DNA of 64,000 nt from Schistocerca nitens (GCF_023898315.1 NC_064616.1:294798934-294862933); one strand, 5' to 3'; positions 33,849 through 46,249 are shown, counted from the first letter of the stretch. The notes: generated by a model not told the origin, from the sequence alone. Translations and numbers: made by a program.

Positions 33849-36800
33849 GTTGAGGCAGTCTGTTCCAAAACTTGCCTTATCCATGATAAGAAATTTTTCA
33901 GGAGAGACAAAAAACTAAAAACTTCTTAATGCCGACAGAAACTGAACTCGTTATCCTAGTAGGAATGCATAAATTTAATAAATAAAGTCATGATTAATTG
34001 GGAATATAATTATTCCCATCGAGAAATTTGTTTGTTGCTTTATATCCAGGATTAGACAAGTTTTGTTGCAGCACATTGCAAGTGCGTAGTTCATGTACTC
34101 AGGGCTATACTTTTTTTGTGCATTTGTGACAGTGCTGATGCATTCAGTTTATACTAATTTACTAGAACTTAAAAAATACAGTTCATAGTAAACAATAATG
34201 ATTCTACATAATCATTCATAGAGAAGAATTCAAATAACTAAGTCTGTCAAATCGTCATGAGTTTCACAATATTCATTGATTGTCTCTTCAGGGGAGTAAT
34301 TTGTTTCTCCAGTATTGGACGCTAACAAATTCTTGTAGAAAGCCAGTTCTTCATTCACCTCCCACTCCAATCCAAAATGTTTTTGTAGCAAATGCTCTAC
34401 GTCCTTAATCTTGGCTGGGTTCAAGGGCACTCCTGAGGACACAACTTGTGGAACATCCATATTCATCAAACGTTTACCTTTCTTCATCACAGACCTTCCT
34501 GAACGACAGTCTACATTGTAATTCGGTTCTCCTTGTACTGTCACGTTTCCTTCAGAAGTTTTACACAAGATGAACCGCTTTGCTGAAGAAAATTTGAAAT
34601 GCCAGCTACTTGGTTTTTTCATCATATTGCCAGCAGCCTTCTTCCAGTCTCTCACTGTGCAATCCACACCCAATTTAGAAACCTGAGCATGCGATGTGAA
34701 AATATCTTCATACTCTTTTTGGTTGCAAATTACTACTGGCCTGGTCCTAATGTCCTTCTCTATTTGTGCAAATACTCTGTCCGATGGCAGAAAGGAGTGT
34801 CCTGGAATGGGAAATATCAGTTCCACATGCTTCAGATTTGGGGGACTCACTTTTGACAGAAAATAGCAGCACATCATTATCACTGCAGAGTTTCTATTCT
34901 GTCCTCCGCAGCCATCAGCACAAAGTCACAAATTTGAGTAGTTCGATAAATTAGATTTATAAAGTCTGTCAAATATTGCAGAGGATATCTCATTTGATCC
35001 CTTTTTGTATTCAAGTTCCATCCAAGTATATGTGAAAACATTTTGTACTGTCTATTCAGTATGTGAATGGCCCATTACAACTGTAAAATTATAGGTTTAT
35101 ATCTGACGACTGTAGTAGGCAATTTGATTCGGTATTTTAGGATTAACCAGATTTTTCTGACAGTCAAATGACATTGTGAGCATATCATCCCTTTTTTCCT
35201 TCAGCTTTGCGTAAAAAGCTTTAGCTTTTAACTTACGAATCCTAAACTGAATAATCATTGAATTCTTTTCTGACGTATCATTTGCGTGCTCAATTTTTCC
35301 CTTAAGTTCAATGCACGTAGAACATGCATCCTTTACAGATGAACCAAAACCGATGTTGTAACCTGTTTTGAAAATGTTGCGAAGGAACCATTGCTTCACT
35401 CTCATATCATGACAAACCTCTGCATTATACATCGTGTGTAACTTTGTAATGCATAAATTTCCAGGAAGATATTTTCTTTGCAACGATTTTCCTCGACAAT
35501 AGTGACTTTCACAGCACTTCAAACTTTCAATAAAAGATTTTACAGATTGTCTCTTTGCATTGTACTGTGGCCTGTATCTAGCACCACCTCTTTTCTCTTT
35601 AGGCATTTTACCGGTTTGGTATTGATTTCTGGCAATTCTCTGAATTCTATCTTTAATGACATGTAAAATATTGAGAAATGTTTTTTGGCACACTTTTACT
35701 TGAAATTTATTGGTATTAGCAAGTTTAACAAAATACTCAATAGCAACACTCTTCCTACTGCTACCTTCTTTTGCGCGTCTGTCTCTTTTAGGCTTTTCTG
35801 CTCTCAGATATTTCAGTATAAAAGTGTCTTGCTCAATTTCATTGGGAGAGCTGTAGATCATCTTATGGAACTGTTGAATGGCTAACATCCTTAATTTCCT
35901 GCATTTGTAAGTTGGCCCATTATGACTGTATTGTGGATATTGTGGTGGTTCCATTGGCCCATGCCTGTAACGATAAAAATAATGGCCTGAAAAATAGCTC
36001 CTGATGTAAATGGGACATGAAGAGGACACTAATAATAAAAGCCGAACGTGGTGTTTGATTATGTCAGACGAATATAATATTGTTAAATTCCCGTTTTGCA
36101 GTGGCAGCTGCTGTGTAAGAGCATAAGAGCATGTGAACACCCAAAGTTTTGACACCTTGTGGATGTAGTAGTTATTAAATTCTTTGAATACTGTTAAATG
36201 TAACACAGTGTATGTCAATGCCACTAGGTGGCAGCACATTACGACAGACGTTTGCAAGACGTATGTCCCCATTTGATTGACATAAATCCCGCTAGATGGT
36301 AGCACACTCCTCAAATGCCAATAATTATTTTTACTACTATTATTATTCTCAGTAGTTGTAGCTGTATAAATTTGTTCGGACCATCATCATAACTGTTACA
36401 GAAAATGCTATTTCACACTTTGAGGTTTATGTATTTGTATGGAGTAAATGTCGGGGCGATCTACTACAGATGATAAAGCCTTGAGAGTTTTGAAACTGCT
36501 AGTCATCGTAAATAAAAAAAATTATCTGCGCAAACAATCTATTGTATTACTAAAAATTTGTGAACACCTAAAGTTTATTTTCAGCAGCCACCACCACCAC
36601 CGTTTTGTTAACCTTTATATGTTCACTGATCATTGACACCAGAGCCTAAACCAGTCATGTAAACACACTGCACAAATTTGACGTCTTTCTTACCTTTTAT
36701 ATTTTTCCTTGGTTTTCTTCCATAAAGCAGGATCACTTTTACGGCATCTTGCTTGCCTTTTGGAGCTGGAGTAATTCTTTCTTCCATCGTAATTCTATTT

Positions 36801-37129
36801 TGTCACAAAACTGCACACATCTTCAGACTTTACTGACGACAGCTGTAAAAATGTGGGAAAAATATCGCGCATTTCGTTTGACTGCAATATGAAGAATTTC
36901 ATTGGCTGGTAGGATAAGGCGACTACTGGAACAACACTTGGAGTAAATAAGGCAAGTTTTGAAACCGATGACCAATTTTTAGCTAATGACTTCTACAGTA
37001 AAGAACAACTTTTGAGTGAATATAGACTAATCACTCAATGTGCCGGGTACTGAAGAAAATCAGAGTAGGCTTCACTCATTTCGTAAAAAAAATTGGTAAG
37101 ACCAGTTTTGGAATGGACTGCCTCAGTTG
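33849..37129 (-). mobile_element. Probable DNA transposon carrying the broken DGCGGQN gene
   Basis: Short inverted repeats bracket the gene. The left reads TTGAGGCAGTCTGTTCCAAA (from about 33850); the reverse complement of 37103-37129 reads CTGAGGCAGTCCATTCCAAA. A second copy of the TTCCAAAACTTGCC motif lies just inside the right end. No clear target duplication was found, so the limits are provisional. Confidence 0.55.
34230..36314 (-). pseudogene. Transposase-like gene with DGCGGQN motif, three in-frame stops
   Basis: One minus-strand frame runs from about 36000 to 34230 and is broken only by three stops between 35097 and 34925. Conserved blocks are a basic N-terminal part (YLRAEKPKRDRRAKEGSSRK), ESHYCRGKSLQRKYLP, a Cys pair (DACSTCIELK), LTMSFDCQKNL (first acidic residue), CADGCGGQNRNSAVIMM (second) and IPGHSFLPSDRVFAQIEK. 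I recall this family as multicopy in arthropod and cnidarian genomes, perhaps a domain-of-unknown-function family near DUF7869, but could not search it. The ADGCGGQN block resembles SDGSGSQYKN in the transposon at 51435-55481. Acting as a DDE-type recombinase is inference. The first ~100 codons of the long ORF are probably not part of the protein. Confidence 0.7.
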
Positions 37130-37539
37130 TACATGACAAACTGACATTGTCAGCAAATTGGTGACTTTACAAATACCACTTAAGACAAACACTGTGCAAA
37201 TAAACACAATTTAACAAATGTAATAACAAATAAAACAATTTTCTTCTTTACTACAGCATTACTGGTAAATCACTAATCAGTCACAATGATAAAACATTTA
37301 GGTGTAGCCATTCAAAGTAATTTTAAGATAACACAATTATTAAGACTATCAACACAAAATCAAATTTCAGGCTGCAGCTTGCTAAATGAAGATGAAATTG
37401 ATTAGTTACTCCCTTGTGAACCCTTCTGACAACTTGTTCCATGATGTTCATTGTATAGTTCAACTAAACCACCTCATAGAAAACAGCATCACAGAAAAGT
37501 GCAGCCTGTGACAACTTCCCCTCCAGTTTAAACCTCTTC
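37130..37539. other. No recognised gene
   Basis: AT-rich sequence with no supported feature. Confidence 0.4.
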
Positions 37540-37690
37540 ATCTAGGAATAGCACTTACACCCTAGGTCTTCAATTACTTTTTGGATAGACTCCAACCTGT
37601 GTTTTCCACTACAGTTTTTGTCCTCTCCGGCTCCTAGTACCATGGGAGTTATTCCCTGATGTCTTAAAACATCTCCGTAAACCTGTTCCA
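37540..37690 (-). mobile_element. RTE-like non-LTR 3' fragment
   Basis: On the minus strand the segment resembles the 3' end of an RTE-type family I remember from insects (CATCAGGGAATAACTCCCAT, followed by a GGAGAGGAC block). It is short, and identification rests on memory. Confidence 0.45.
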
Positions 37691-38987
37691 TCTTTTAGTT
37701 ATACAAGGTGTGTTCAAAAAAAATGTCCAACCTCTAGTTGGCAGAAATGCAGTTGTTAATTTGGAGGTCCAGAACCCTAATACCTTCAGAGTAATCTCCT
37801 TTAGAGCCCTGTATGCACATGGACCATCAGAATGGCTTACATGTGCCTGGGGTATGATAGAAAGATGGTGAATACACTTCACAAAGGTTGGCAGAAGTTG
37901 CCAAAGTTGACAGAAGCCGGCTCACCTGTTAACACAAGCAAGTGGCTGCTTGTCCACAGTCATAGGGATATCACGTGCTCACACTTGCAAATCTGTTGTG
38001 TTGTACACATGTGTGATAGCCTTCCCTATGTCATTTCCTGACACAGGATAGAGGGAAGACAGGGGTCTAAGGTCAGTCTGCAATTTCCAAGTGATGAGCA
38101 GCAAATGCAGAAAGACAAATTTCTGGTGAAGGCAAATTGATGACTTGGATCAGCACCAAACACTGCCACCGGGCACCTACGAGAGATGCAGATTATGAGA
38201 ATTGACAGAATGCCAGCAGCAGGAGACTTGGGGGAATTCAGGGGTCTGATTAAAACTATTTATTTGTGATAAGACTCACTAATACACTGAAGGCTAATTC
38301 TAAACATTAGAATAAGCAAAGAAGGCAACTGGTTGCACAACAGAAGTTAGTGTCTGAAGCCATGGGGGCAGGTGCTAACCGAAGTAGCAAACACAAGCAG
38401 CATGTTAAGTACAAACTTGAGAGCAGCACTCCAAGTGAGGAAAACACTGTCGGAGCTTATCGAGCCTGGCCATGAGCGACACGGTGTTGGCGCCCCAATG
38501 GTCTGGCTGAGAACTTTCCCTGAATACAAAAACCATGAGCTTTTAAAGAATCGGCATGGCGCATTGTTCCTCCCTTCCTATAGTGGCAACAGCAATCCAC
38601 TGGTACTTGTTAGCTTCAGCTGATCTGGCAAGTCGCTCTCTACCTCCAGGGGCCCCCTGACTGACCACATTTAGATTACTCCCCTGCTCTTAATAGGTAG
38701 GTAGGGTTGGTTCTGGATTTTAAATTAACAGACTTCAACTTTGGTATCAACAACATTCAGCTGAAAGCTTAATGTCACTGCCACTGCTATTATGGCCAGC
38801 AACAACTGTTTTATATCACTTGGCCCTGCCTCTGTCCTACTGTGGGTGGGGACTGCTGTAGTAGCACTCTAACATGTGTAAACCCACTAACATTTCATTT
38901 CTAAGGAACAAGTATCAAGCTTACTCCCTCTGCTAAGATGCCTTTTCATGGTCATCTTCTACAGTGAAGCCTTGCAACATTCTAGGC
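37691..38987. other. Gene-poor stretch
   Basis: At 37703 the sequence ACAAGGTGTGTTCAAAAAAA resembles a mariner-type terminal repeat, but no partner end was found. Nothing else was recognised. Confidence 0.45.
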
Positions 38988-39285
38988 CAGTGGTTCTCAA
39001 CCTGGAGGTAATTACCCCCTGAGGGGTAAAAACTAAATGATTCAATTCTGTTTGTCATGTAAATAGATTATTTTCTAAAGATCGTAACTATTATCACAAT
39101 TTTGTAAGACTCTAACATTGATTATATAAGTTATGAGTAATTACTTTTTCTCAATAAGTGGCATTAATGTGGAGGTTACAGCTTCCTCACACAGTTCATC
39201 CACTAAACATATACGTTGTGCTTCGTCTCATACATTGCTGCTGATTAAAGTGAGACGTATATGTAACAAATACTAAATATCTCAA

Positions 39286-39397
39286 AAAATGGTTCAAATG
39301 GCTCGGAGCACTATGGGACTTAACTGCTGTGGTCATCAGTCCCCTAGAACTTAGAACTACTTAAACCTAACTAACCTAAGGACATCACACAACACCC
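39286..39397 (-). mobile_element. 5'-truncated SINE nested in the hAT element
   Basis: The sequence ATGGTTCAAATGGCTC followed by GAGCACTATGGGACTTAAC and CATCAGTCCCCTAGAACTTA is one I know from memory as an abundant grasshopper SINE, here in reverse orientation and lacking the tRNA-like head. A perfect 15-bp duplication, TACTAAATATCTCAA, flanks it at 39271-39285 and 39398-39412. Confidence 0.88.
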
Positions 39398-39554
39398 TAC
39401 TAAATATCTCAAGAAAATGTCTTCTCCAAGTTATAGATAGTGCCCGCAGTAGTCCAGAAATTGCTTCATTACTCGCTTCGAAACATATACATGAATAAAT
39501 TGACAGCATAACACAGCAGTAACTACATCAGGACTACTATAGTGTTGTACATAG

Positions 39555-39555
<1 letters not shown>

Positions 39556-39633
<78 letters not shown>
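39556..39633 (+). repeat. (ATT)n(TAG)n compound microsatellite
   Basis: About 12 ATT units followed by about 14 TAG units inside the hAT element. Confidence 0.97.
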
Positions 39634-39940
39634 CTGACACAAAGCATCACCAGCCTGAAGTAGTCCAATTTCTGCCAGTTCAGAAGCAAAGAACGCAGCA
39701 GTTAAGTGATTTACAAACGTTAAGTATAGTGCACAACTGAACTTGTTTAATTTTAAATGGGTTTGCAGTGTGCAGGTCAAGCAAGTGCCACAATGGAGAG
39801 GAATAATAAAAAATAAATATGTCATCATCTTTCATCATTTTAAAATTAAGTGTTACAAGAAAAGGGTGGGGGTACCAGCTAATGTCAATTTGTACTCGGG
39901 GGTGGTAGTCTAAGAAAGGTTGGGAACCACTGATCTAGGC

Positions 39941-40652
39941 AATGGATGGAGTTACCAGTTAATTCTCTGAAGTGAGACTTCTGTCCTGAGACAGCAGCTG
40001 TCCGGATCATCTGCAATTTGCAGGGCTCTAGTGTTACTATTTATCTCTGGTAACTTAAACACTACCACTTTTACCTGCACTCTGCAAAGTGTCTCTGATT
40101 TTCTACCTTGGAGTGCTCTTGATGGCCCCCAATAGCTTTAAGCGTATCAACATACAAGTCATTACGTTGTCAATATGTGACACCTTACCACCAGAGTTGA
40201 TCAAAATTTGTTTGGATGATGGTTATTATTCATCTCTTATGAAAAAAAAAAACCATTTATCCACTTTTTCTGTGAAAAAGAAGTTTTATGAACAAAAGAT
40301 AAATTTGAAATCCAATTACATACATTGCTCCAGTTTTTTGTCATTTATTAAACAAATATATGTCTTGTTTTTAATTTTCAGAGCAACTAGTTTCTGAAAT
40401 GTCATCAGAGTGTTTCTTTGATTTTCGAAGACTTGCCATTGAGACACACCAAAGAAAATATTATACATCATCTTTATTTGAGGATAACAAACGGAGATAC
40501 TCAAATCAAAATCTTCAGTAAAAATTGAGAAATCAACAATTCTGCTGTAGTTTGGCAAATAACTTCATTGCAATTCCACATGAGCTTGAACTCTCAAATC
40601 ACTGTTAAAATAAATATTCTTTTTAAGTCTTCTTCGGCATTTCTTTCGTTCT
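39941..40652. other. No recognised gene
   Basis: AT-rich sequence with no supported feature; the short ORFs are not convincing. Confidence 0.4.
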
Positions 40653-41124
40653 TAGTGTGATCACAATATACAGTGAATAATTCTGTTAAAAACTAAGTAA
40701 TAAGCTTACATGGGATTTCATTTAGTATCCTTCAAAGTACTGCCCTTGGCTAGCAGTGCACTTATTCCAATATTGCATCCATGACTGGAAGAATTTTGGA
40801 AGGGCATTCAACTGCTTGGTTGTGGCCCTCTGTGTCAGGAATGGTGTCAAAACATTTTCCTTTAAGCACGGTTTTAATTTTTGGGAAGAGCCACATTTTG
40901 CATGGTGCTAAATTCTGTAAGGAAAGCAGATGGGGCCAGACAGGAACACTTTTTCTGACAAAATACTCACAAATTGTCTGTCTCTCTCTTCATACATAAT
41001 TTAGCAAATGTTGCAGTACACTTTTTGTAAAAATTTGGTGTTTATACTTGTTCTCTTTAAAACAAACTCTGTTTGCTATGTGCCGTCAATATCAAGAAGA
41101 ACAATGAGCACAACTTTTGATATT

Positions 41125-41283
41125 TGGTCTCGTAAACTGACATACGGCCGGAAGAGCAGTGTGTTGACCACATGCCCCTCCATATCCCCATTGAGTGACG
41201 CCTGTGGGCTGAAGACGACACAGTGGCCAGTCGGTACCATTGGGCCTTCATGGCCTGTTTGGGTGGAGTTTAGTTTTTTATGC
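41125..41283 (+). mobile_element. 5S-derived SINE family, 5'-truncated copy
   Basis: It starts GGTCTCGTAAACTGACATAC and ends with GGCCTTCATGGCCTG and a T-rich tail. In my memory of grasshopper repeats this body is contiguous with the 5S-derived head seen at 3624-3779. Flanking CTTTTGATATT (41114-41124) and CTTTTGATGTT (41284-41294) form an 11-bp duplication with one mismatch, so it jumped into the mariner relic. Confidence 0.7.
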
Positions 41284-41345
41284 CTTTTGATGTTAGATTT
41301 TGACTGATGTACTTTTTTAGGGTGAGTAGATTCACTTGTTTTCCA

Positions 41346-41690
41346 TTAGTATCTTTGAATTGTCTTCTGAGGGCCAAACCCATAGACCCAAATTTCATCT
41401 CCACTTACAATTTTGGATGTGGAGTCCATATATGAATGAAGATGATCCTTCAACTCCATGCAAACTGATAAATGGTTTTCCTTCTTTTCATTGTTCAAAA
41501 GTCTGGGAACAAATTTTGTACTTTCACAAGTCATTTGAAAATTATCAGTTACAATGCTTTGCACGGACGTGTGTGAGATCCTACCTTTTTCCGTAAGATC
41601 TTGAATAGTTATCGCATGTTTCAGTGAACAATTTCTCCCATTTTTTGCGTATTTTGTTCTGTTTTTGGGGTTATTGGATGTCCCAAACAT
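41346..41690 (-). pseudogene. Mariner transposase fragment
   Basis: A 114-codon stretch containing the second helix-turn-helix region (TEKGRISHTSVQSIV) and SGDEIWVYGF with the first catalytic Asp. The rest of the protein is out of frame or interrupted. Confidence 0.78.
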
Positions 41691-42002
41691 TGCTTGTCTT
41701 CTACTGACTCACTTCTTCTAAATCAGTCATAAGTGTGTTTCTTTGGCACTTTTTTGCAACTTGAAACAAAACTTAATGTTCATGCATTGTTCAGAATCCA
41801 TGATGTGCAATAGAAATGGAAAAATAACCTGGCCCTAGTGTGTCTGAATGCCGACTGACAGGTCAGAACATGTTCCAGCTTGAAGCTGTCTGTCTGAAAA
41901 AATCAGACTATCAGATAAATTACATTAAATGGTTGTAGTGTCAGCAGCAGAAGCAGCAGCAGCAGCAGCCGCCTTCACTGTATTTTTTGATCACACCTCT
42001 TA

Positions 42003-42949
42003 TATGTCAATAGCGTTTTGTAATTCTCTATTGGCCGTAAACAACAGTACTGGTGAACTATTTGTTTTTAAATCATGAGTAAGCCACCACTGCTATCATG
42101 TCAGTTGCTGTAGAAAGGCGAAAAAACATATTTCAATCTTCTCTTCACACTTTTTTGATACAGTTACCTTTGTGCTGCAGTATTATAAACACATGTATTC
42201 AAAACCCAGTGTCTCTTCTAAAATTTTTGAATCTCAAATCTCTATGTAAATAGATACGTGTCAGGTCAAAAAATTAGTCCCTATTCTAATAGAAAGCTTA
42301 CTCAGTCAATACTAAAAGATCTGGGTGACTTTGGACATGCAGCAGCAGTCCACAAATGTTTAGGAGTTCTTTTTATTTAAAGTCTATTGATACCTGTCAT
42401 TAGCAACTGAATTATAACTTGAATCATCGATTTTGTAGTACTGCAAAGATGAACAGACTGTGTAATTAAATCACTGAGAAATGTTAAATGTGAACATTTC
42501 AGTTTAGGCTTTGCTGTGACCATTATTGATATCAAATGAAACGAGAAGTTTACTGTTACGAGTCACTATTTATAACCACATCATGTTTCAAAGGTTTAAG
42601 ACTCCATCAGGTGGATTTACATGTGTTATTATGACGTGTGTGGTGGGTTACAATTATATAAACATTTTGTGACTGATCTAGTGTCAGCCAATTGACTGCA
42701 TAACGAAAAAAATTACAAATTTAAAGTTTCTACAGCTGGCAGACAACAGCAACGAGCCTCAACAAAGCAACTATTTGTCTGTCACATGTTCCATAGATCA
42801 TTTTGATGACTCTTTTCAATAATCGGAACAAGTCAGTTTACAGCATATGTATAAATGATTTGGGTTAACATTAATAAACACATTTTTTATTCCTACTTGT
42901 GCAACTACACTCAAAAACTAGTTGTCCCCCTCTCAGGCTACCAGTTTTC
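42003..42949. other. No recognised gene
   Basis: A stretch near 42585-42620 (ATCATGTTTCAAAGGTTTAA) resembles repeat sequence I have seen in insects, but I could not assign it. Confidence 0.4.
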
Positions 42950-43420
42950 AAATAGAAATTTGTCCCTGGAACAGCATGAGTTGTTCAGAAGAAATGATTT
43001 TAGGTTAGATTTAAAACTCGCTCTGTTGCCTGTCAGAAATTTTAAGTTATTGAACTTGCGAGCAAACATTCTCGTTGCTGCATTTTGAACTTCTTTGTGA
43101 GCCACTAACAGCGTTCCTAATCAGTAAATGAAGGTCACTTTTTCCTCAGATGTTGTAGGTATGGAAATCACTGTCCTTCTCAGACCGTGATGGATTATTT
43201 ATGACGAATTTCACTAGTGAATATATGTAATGTGACAGTGTAGTTAAAATGCCTGGCTCCTTGAGAAGTGCCTACATGACATCCATGGGCAAACACCATA
43301 TATTATTCATGCTGCTCACTTTTCTGCAATCTATACTTTCTTTCCAAGTGGTAGGTTGTCAGATCTGTATAACCACTTGGTGACTGACACACAGTCATGC
43401 ATATTTTAACTGTTAATATA
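42950..43420 (-). pseudogene. CR1/Jockey-group reverse transcriptase C-terminal relic
   Basis: On the minus strand fragments read GILTTLSHYIYSLVKFVINN and a SDLHLLIRNA-like block, matching the connection domain also seen in the element at 8434-9548 (GILTTASQYIYSLMKFVIKN). It carries stops and has no clear ends. Confidence 0.7.
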
Positions 43421-43680
43421 TTGGGACCTCAGTGATGGATTATGAACGGTAACACATGCTCAGCTACCAGTAAAGCACGTAGCAGACTTCAGCAGTTCAC
43501 TGGTAGGGTATTGGGAAAATGCAGTTAGTCTACAGAGGAGAATACTTCTGCATCACGTCCTATGGTACTGCTCTAATGTGTGTTACTCATACCTGTTACA
43601 CCTGCTAAAGTGCAACACACACTCTTTATTTCACAGTGACTGTTCACAAAACCAGTCTGCATCAGGTCATTGGAGTTGTA

Positions 43681-44866
43681 CACTTAGGTGCCAAAGAAAC
43701 TGGTATAGGCAAGCATATTCAAATACATAGATACATAATCAGGCAGATGCCGACACTGTGGTCGGCAACGCCTATATAAGACAACTAGTGTCTGGTGCAG
43801 TTGTTAGATCGGTTACTACTGTTACAATGGCAGGTTATCAAGGTTTGAGTGAGTTTGAATGTGGTTTTATAGTCGGTGCATGAGCAATGGAACTCAGCGT
43901 CACCAAAGTAGCAACAAAATGGGGAATTTCCCATATGATCATTTCACAAGTGTACTATGAATATCAGGAATCCGATAAAGCATCAAATCTCCAACATTGC
44001 TGCGGTCGGAAAAAGATTCTGCAAGAATGAGACCAACGATGACTAAAGAGAATCATTTCACTTGACAGAAGCACAACCGTTCTGAAAATTGCTGCAGATT
44101 TCAATGCTGGGCCATCAACAAGTGTCAGCATGCAAACCATTCAATGAAACATCAACGGTATGGGATTTCAGAGCCGAAGGTCCACTCGTGTGCCATTGAT
44201 GACTGTATGACACACTACTTTAAATCTCGCCTGGGCCCATGAACACTGACAATGGGAGTCTCGTTTCAAATTGTTTCGAGCAGATGGACATGTACGGGTA
44301 TGGAGACAACCTCATGGATCCATGGACCCTGCATGTCACCAGGGGACTGTTCAAACTGGTGGAGGTTCTGTAATGTTATGGAGCGTGTGCAGTTGTAGTG
44401 ATATGTGATCCCTGATACGTCTAGATACGACTCTGACACATACGTATGTACGCACACATGCACGCATCCTGTCTGATCACCTGCATTCATTCATGTCCAT
44501 TGTGCATTCCAAAGGAGTTGGGCAATTCCAGCAGGACAATGCAACACTCCACACGTCCACAATTACTACAGAGTGGCTCTAGGAACACACTTCTGAGTTT
44601 AAACACTCCCACTGGCCACCAAACTCCGCAGATGTGAACAATATTGAGTATATCTGGGATGCCTTGAAACGTGCTGTTCAGATGAGATCTCCACCCCCTC
44701 TTAGTATTTATGGACAGCCCTGCAGTATGCATGGTATCAACTCCCACCAACACTACTTTAGACATTAGTCGACTCCATGCCATGTCATGCTGTGGCACGT
44801 CTGTGTGCTTGTGGGGGCCCTACAAGATATTTGGCAGGTGTACCAGTTTCTTAGGCTCTTCTTAGG
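43681..44866 (+). mobile_element. Decayed Tc1-like transposon
   Basis: The left end, CTTAGGTGCCAAAGAAACTGG, is preceded by TA. The right end CCAGTTTCTTAGGCTCTTC is its complement. The interior encodes a Tc1-type transposase: MAGYQGLSEFECGFIVGA (helix-turn-helix), FRADGHVRVWRQPHGSMDP and, in another frame, QQDNATLHTSTI. It contains many stops, frameshifts and a deletion around the first catalytic Asp. I recognise the family from grasshopper DNA from memory. Confidence 0.88.
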
Positions 44867-44925
44867 CTTCACCAAGAGGAGAATGCAGATAATCTGCAGT
44901 TCCAGAAATCCATCAGCATCCTTTA

Positions 44926-46247
44926 CGAGGTGTAATCAAAAAGTGACAGCAATTTTTAAGTTTTGCGGGCTTTATACATCAGATTTTCGAATTTTTTTTT
45001 TTTAATCTTGTTGGTAGACATGTTCCTGATGTATGTATTTTCATCTGTTTTGAATATTTAGTTTATTGTTGACAGCCAAAAAGGCTATAAGTGTTTTCGA
45101 GTGCACGGCAAACTTTTACTTTCAAAAAAGATGGCTCAAATAATTTGCATTAAATTTTGCTTGAAAAATAGAATAAAGTGCAGCACTACATTTGAAATGT
45201 AGACTGTGACTTCTGGCGAATCTGCTTTGAGTAAGACAAGATATTTTACGAGTAGTATGAACATTTCAAAGAGGGTCGAGAAGATGCTGAAGGCTACGAC
45301 TGCCCCGGATGTGCTAGCACACCAGTTACTGACGATGTGGAAGAAATAATGAAAATGGTCCTGTGTATGTATGTAGATGTGGATGTAAAATCATCAAATC
45401 AACATCAGAGAGGTGCCCTACGATGTTGGCATATCTTTTGGCTCATGCCAAGCAATTTTTTCGGATGCTTCAGGCATGAAACATGTAGCAGCACAGTTTC
45501 TTCTAAAATTACTAAATTTTGACGAAAACTGATGTCACATGGACAGGCTCAGGAATAGCTGAATGAAGTCGACAACCATCCAGAACTCCTAAACGAGGTT
45601 ATAACAGGTGACAAAACATGGGGATACACGTATGACATTGAAACCAAGGCCCAATCATCCCAATGGAAACTGCCTGAAGAGCCAAAACCGAAAAATTCAA
45701 CAAATTTGTTCACATATGAAGATTCTTCTCACTGTTTTCTTAAATAACAGTGGGAAAATGCATTGTCAGTTATGGTTGTACAGACAATAAAGAATACTAC
45801 CTGGAAGCTATGCACCATTTGCAAGATGCAATTAGAAGAAAATAACCAGAATTGTGGCAAAAAAACTTGTGGAAATTGCATCACGATCATGTTGCCGCTC
45901 ACACCTTAATACTTCTGATTTTTTGGAAAAAAACAAAACTGTTATGTGCCTCAGCCACTGTATTCGCCAGACATGGGCACCTGCTACTTCTTTCTATTCC
46001 TGAGGCCGAAGAGATGATAAGACGTCATTTTGCCACCATTGATGAGATAGAAACATAATCACTGAAGGAGCTGCACACTTTAATGAAAAGTGAATTCCAG
46101 AAGTGCTTCCAAGATTGGAAAAAGTGCTGCCAAACGGGTATTATATTTGAGGGAGATTACTTTGAGGTGGACAAAGTTGGTGTTGATGAATAAATAAAGA
46201 TTCTTTAAGAAACACAAGAATTGCTGTTACTTCTTGATCACACCTCG
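44926..46247 (+). mobile_element. Decayed mariner, near full length
   Basis: Terminal repeats CGAGGTGTAATCAAAAAGTG and the complement of CGAGGTGTGATCAAGAAGTA are flanked by TA (44924-44925 and 46248-46249). The 1322-bp length is that of an intact element. Protein fragments in order are the N-terminal MAQIICIKFCLKN, VITGDKTWGYTYDIE (first Asp), a damaged HHDHVAAHT (second Asp region) and YSPDMGTCYFF (third Asp). Multiple stops and frameshifts make it inactive. Confidence 0.9.
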
Positions 46248-46249
46248 TA

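Larger units (their letters stand above)
38988..39932. mobile_element. Non-autonomous hAT element
   Basis: The 16-bp terminal inverted repeats are CAGTGGTTCTCAACCT and, at the right end, the complement of CAGTGGTTCCCAACCT. They are flanked by an 8-bp duplication, TTCTAGGC (38980-38987) and ATCTAGGC (39933-39940), 7 of 8 matching. An 8-bp duplication and CAG.GGTTCTCAA termini are classic for hAT. No transposase is readable. A SINE and a microsatellite lie inside. Confidence 0.9.
40655..42000 (-). mobile_element. Mariner relic, interrupted by a SINE
   Basis: The ends match as inverted repeats: left GTGTGATCACAATATACAGTG at 40655 and the complement of GGTGTGATCAAAAAATACAGTG at the right. TA follows at 42001-42002 and precedes at 40653-40654. 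On the minus strand the transposase reads from a Met near 41800 to a C-terminal end near 40700. IVSGDEIWVYGF (normally TGDETWVY, first catalytic Asp region) and a C-terminal YWNKCTASQGQYFEG are visible. Several stops break it, and a 159-bp SINE is inserted in the middle. Confidence 0.82.

Noticed and set aside
34230-34883. Stand-alone host gene of 217 codons
   Set aside because: It is the C-terminal part of a longer frame broken by three stops, continuous with 35097-36314.
37703-38060. Possible further mariner
   Set aside because: One end resembles a mariner terminal repeat, but no matching end or transposase motif was found.
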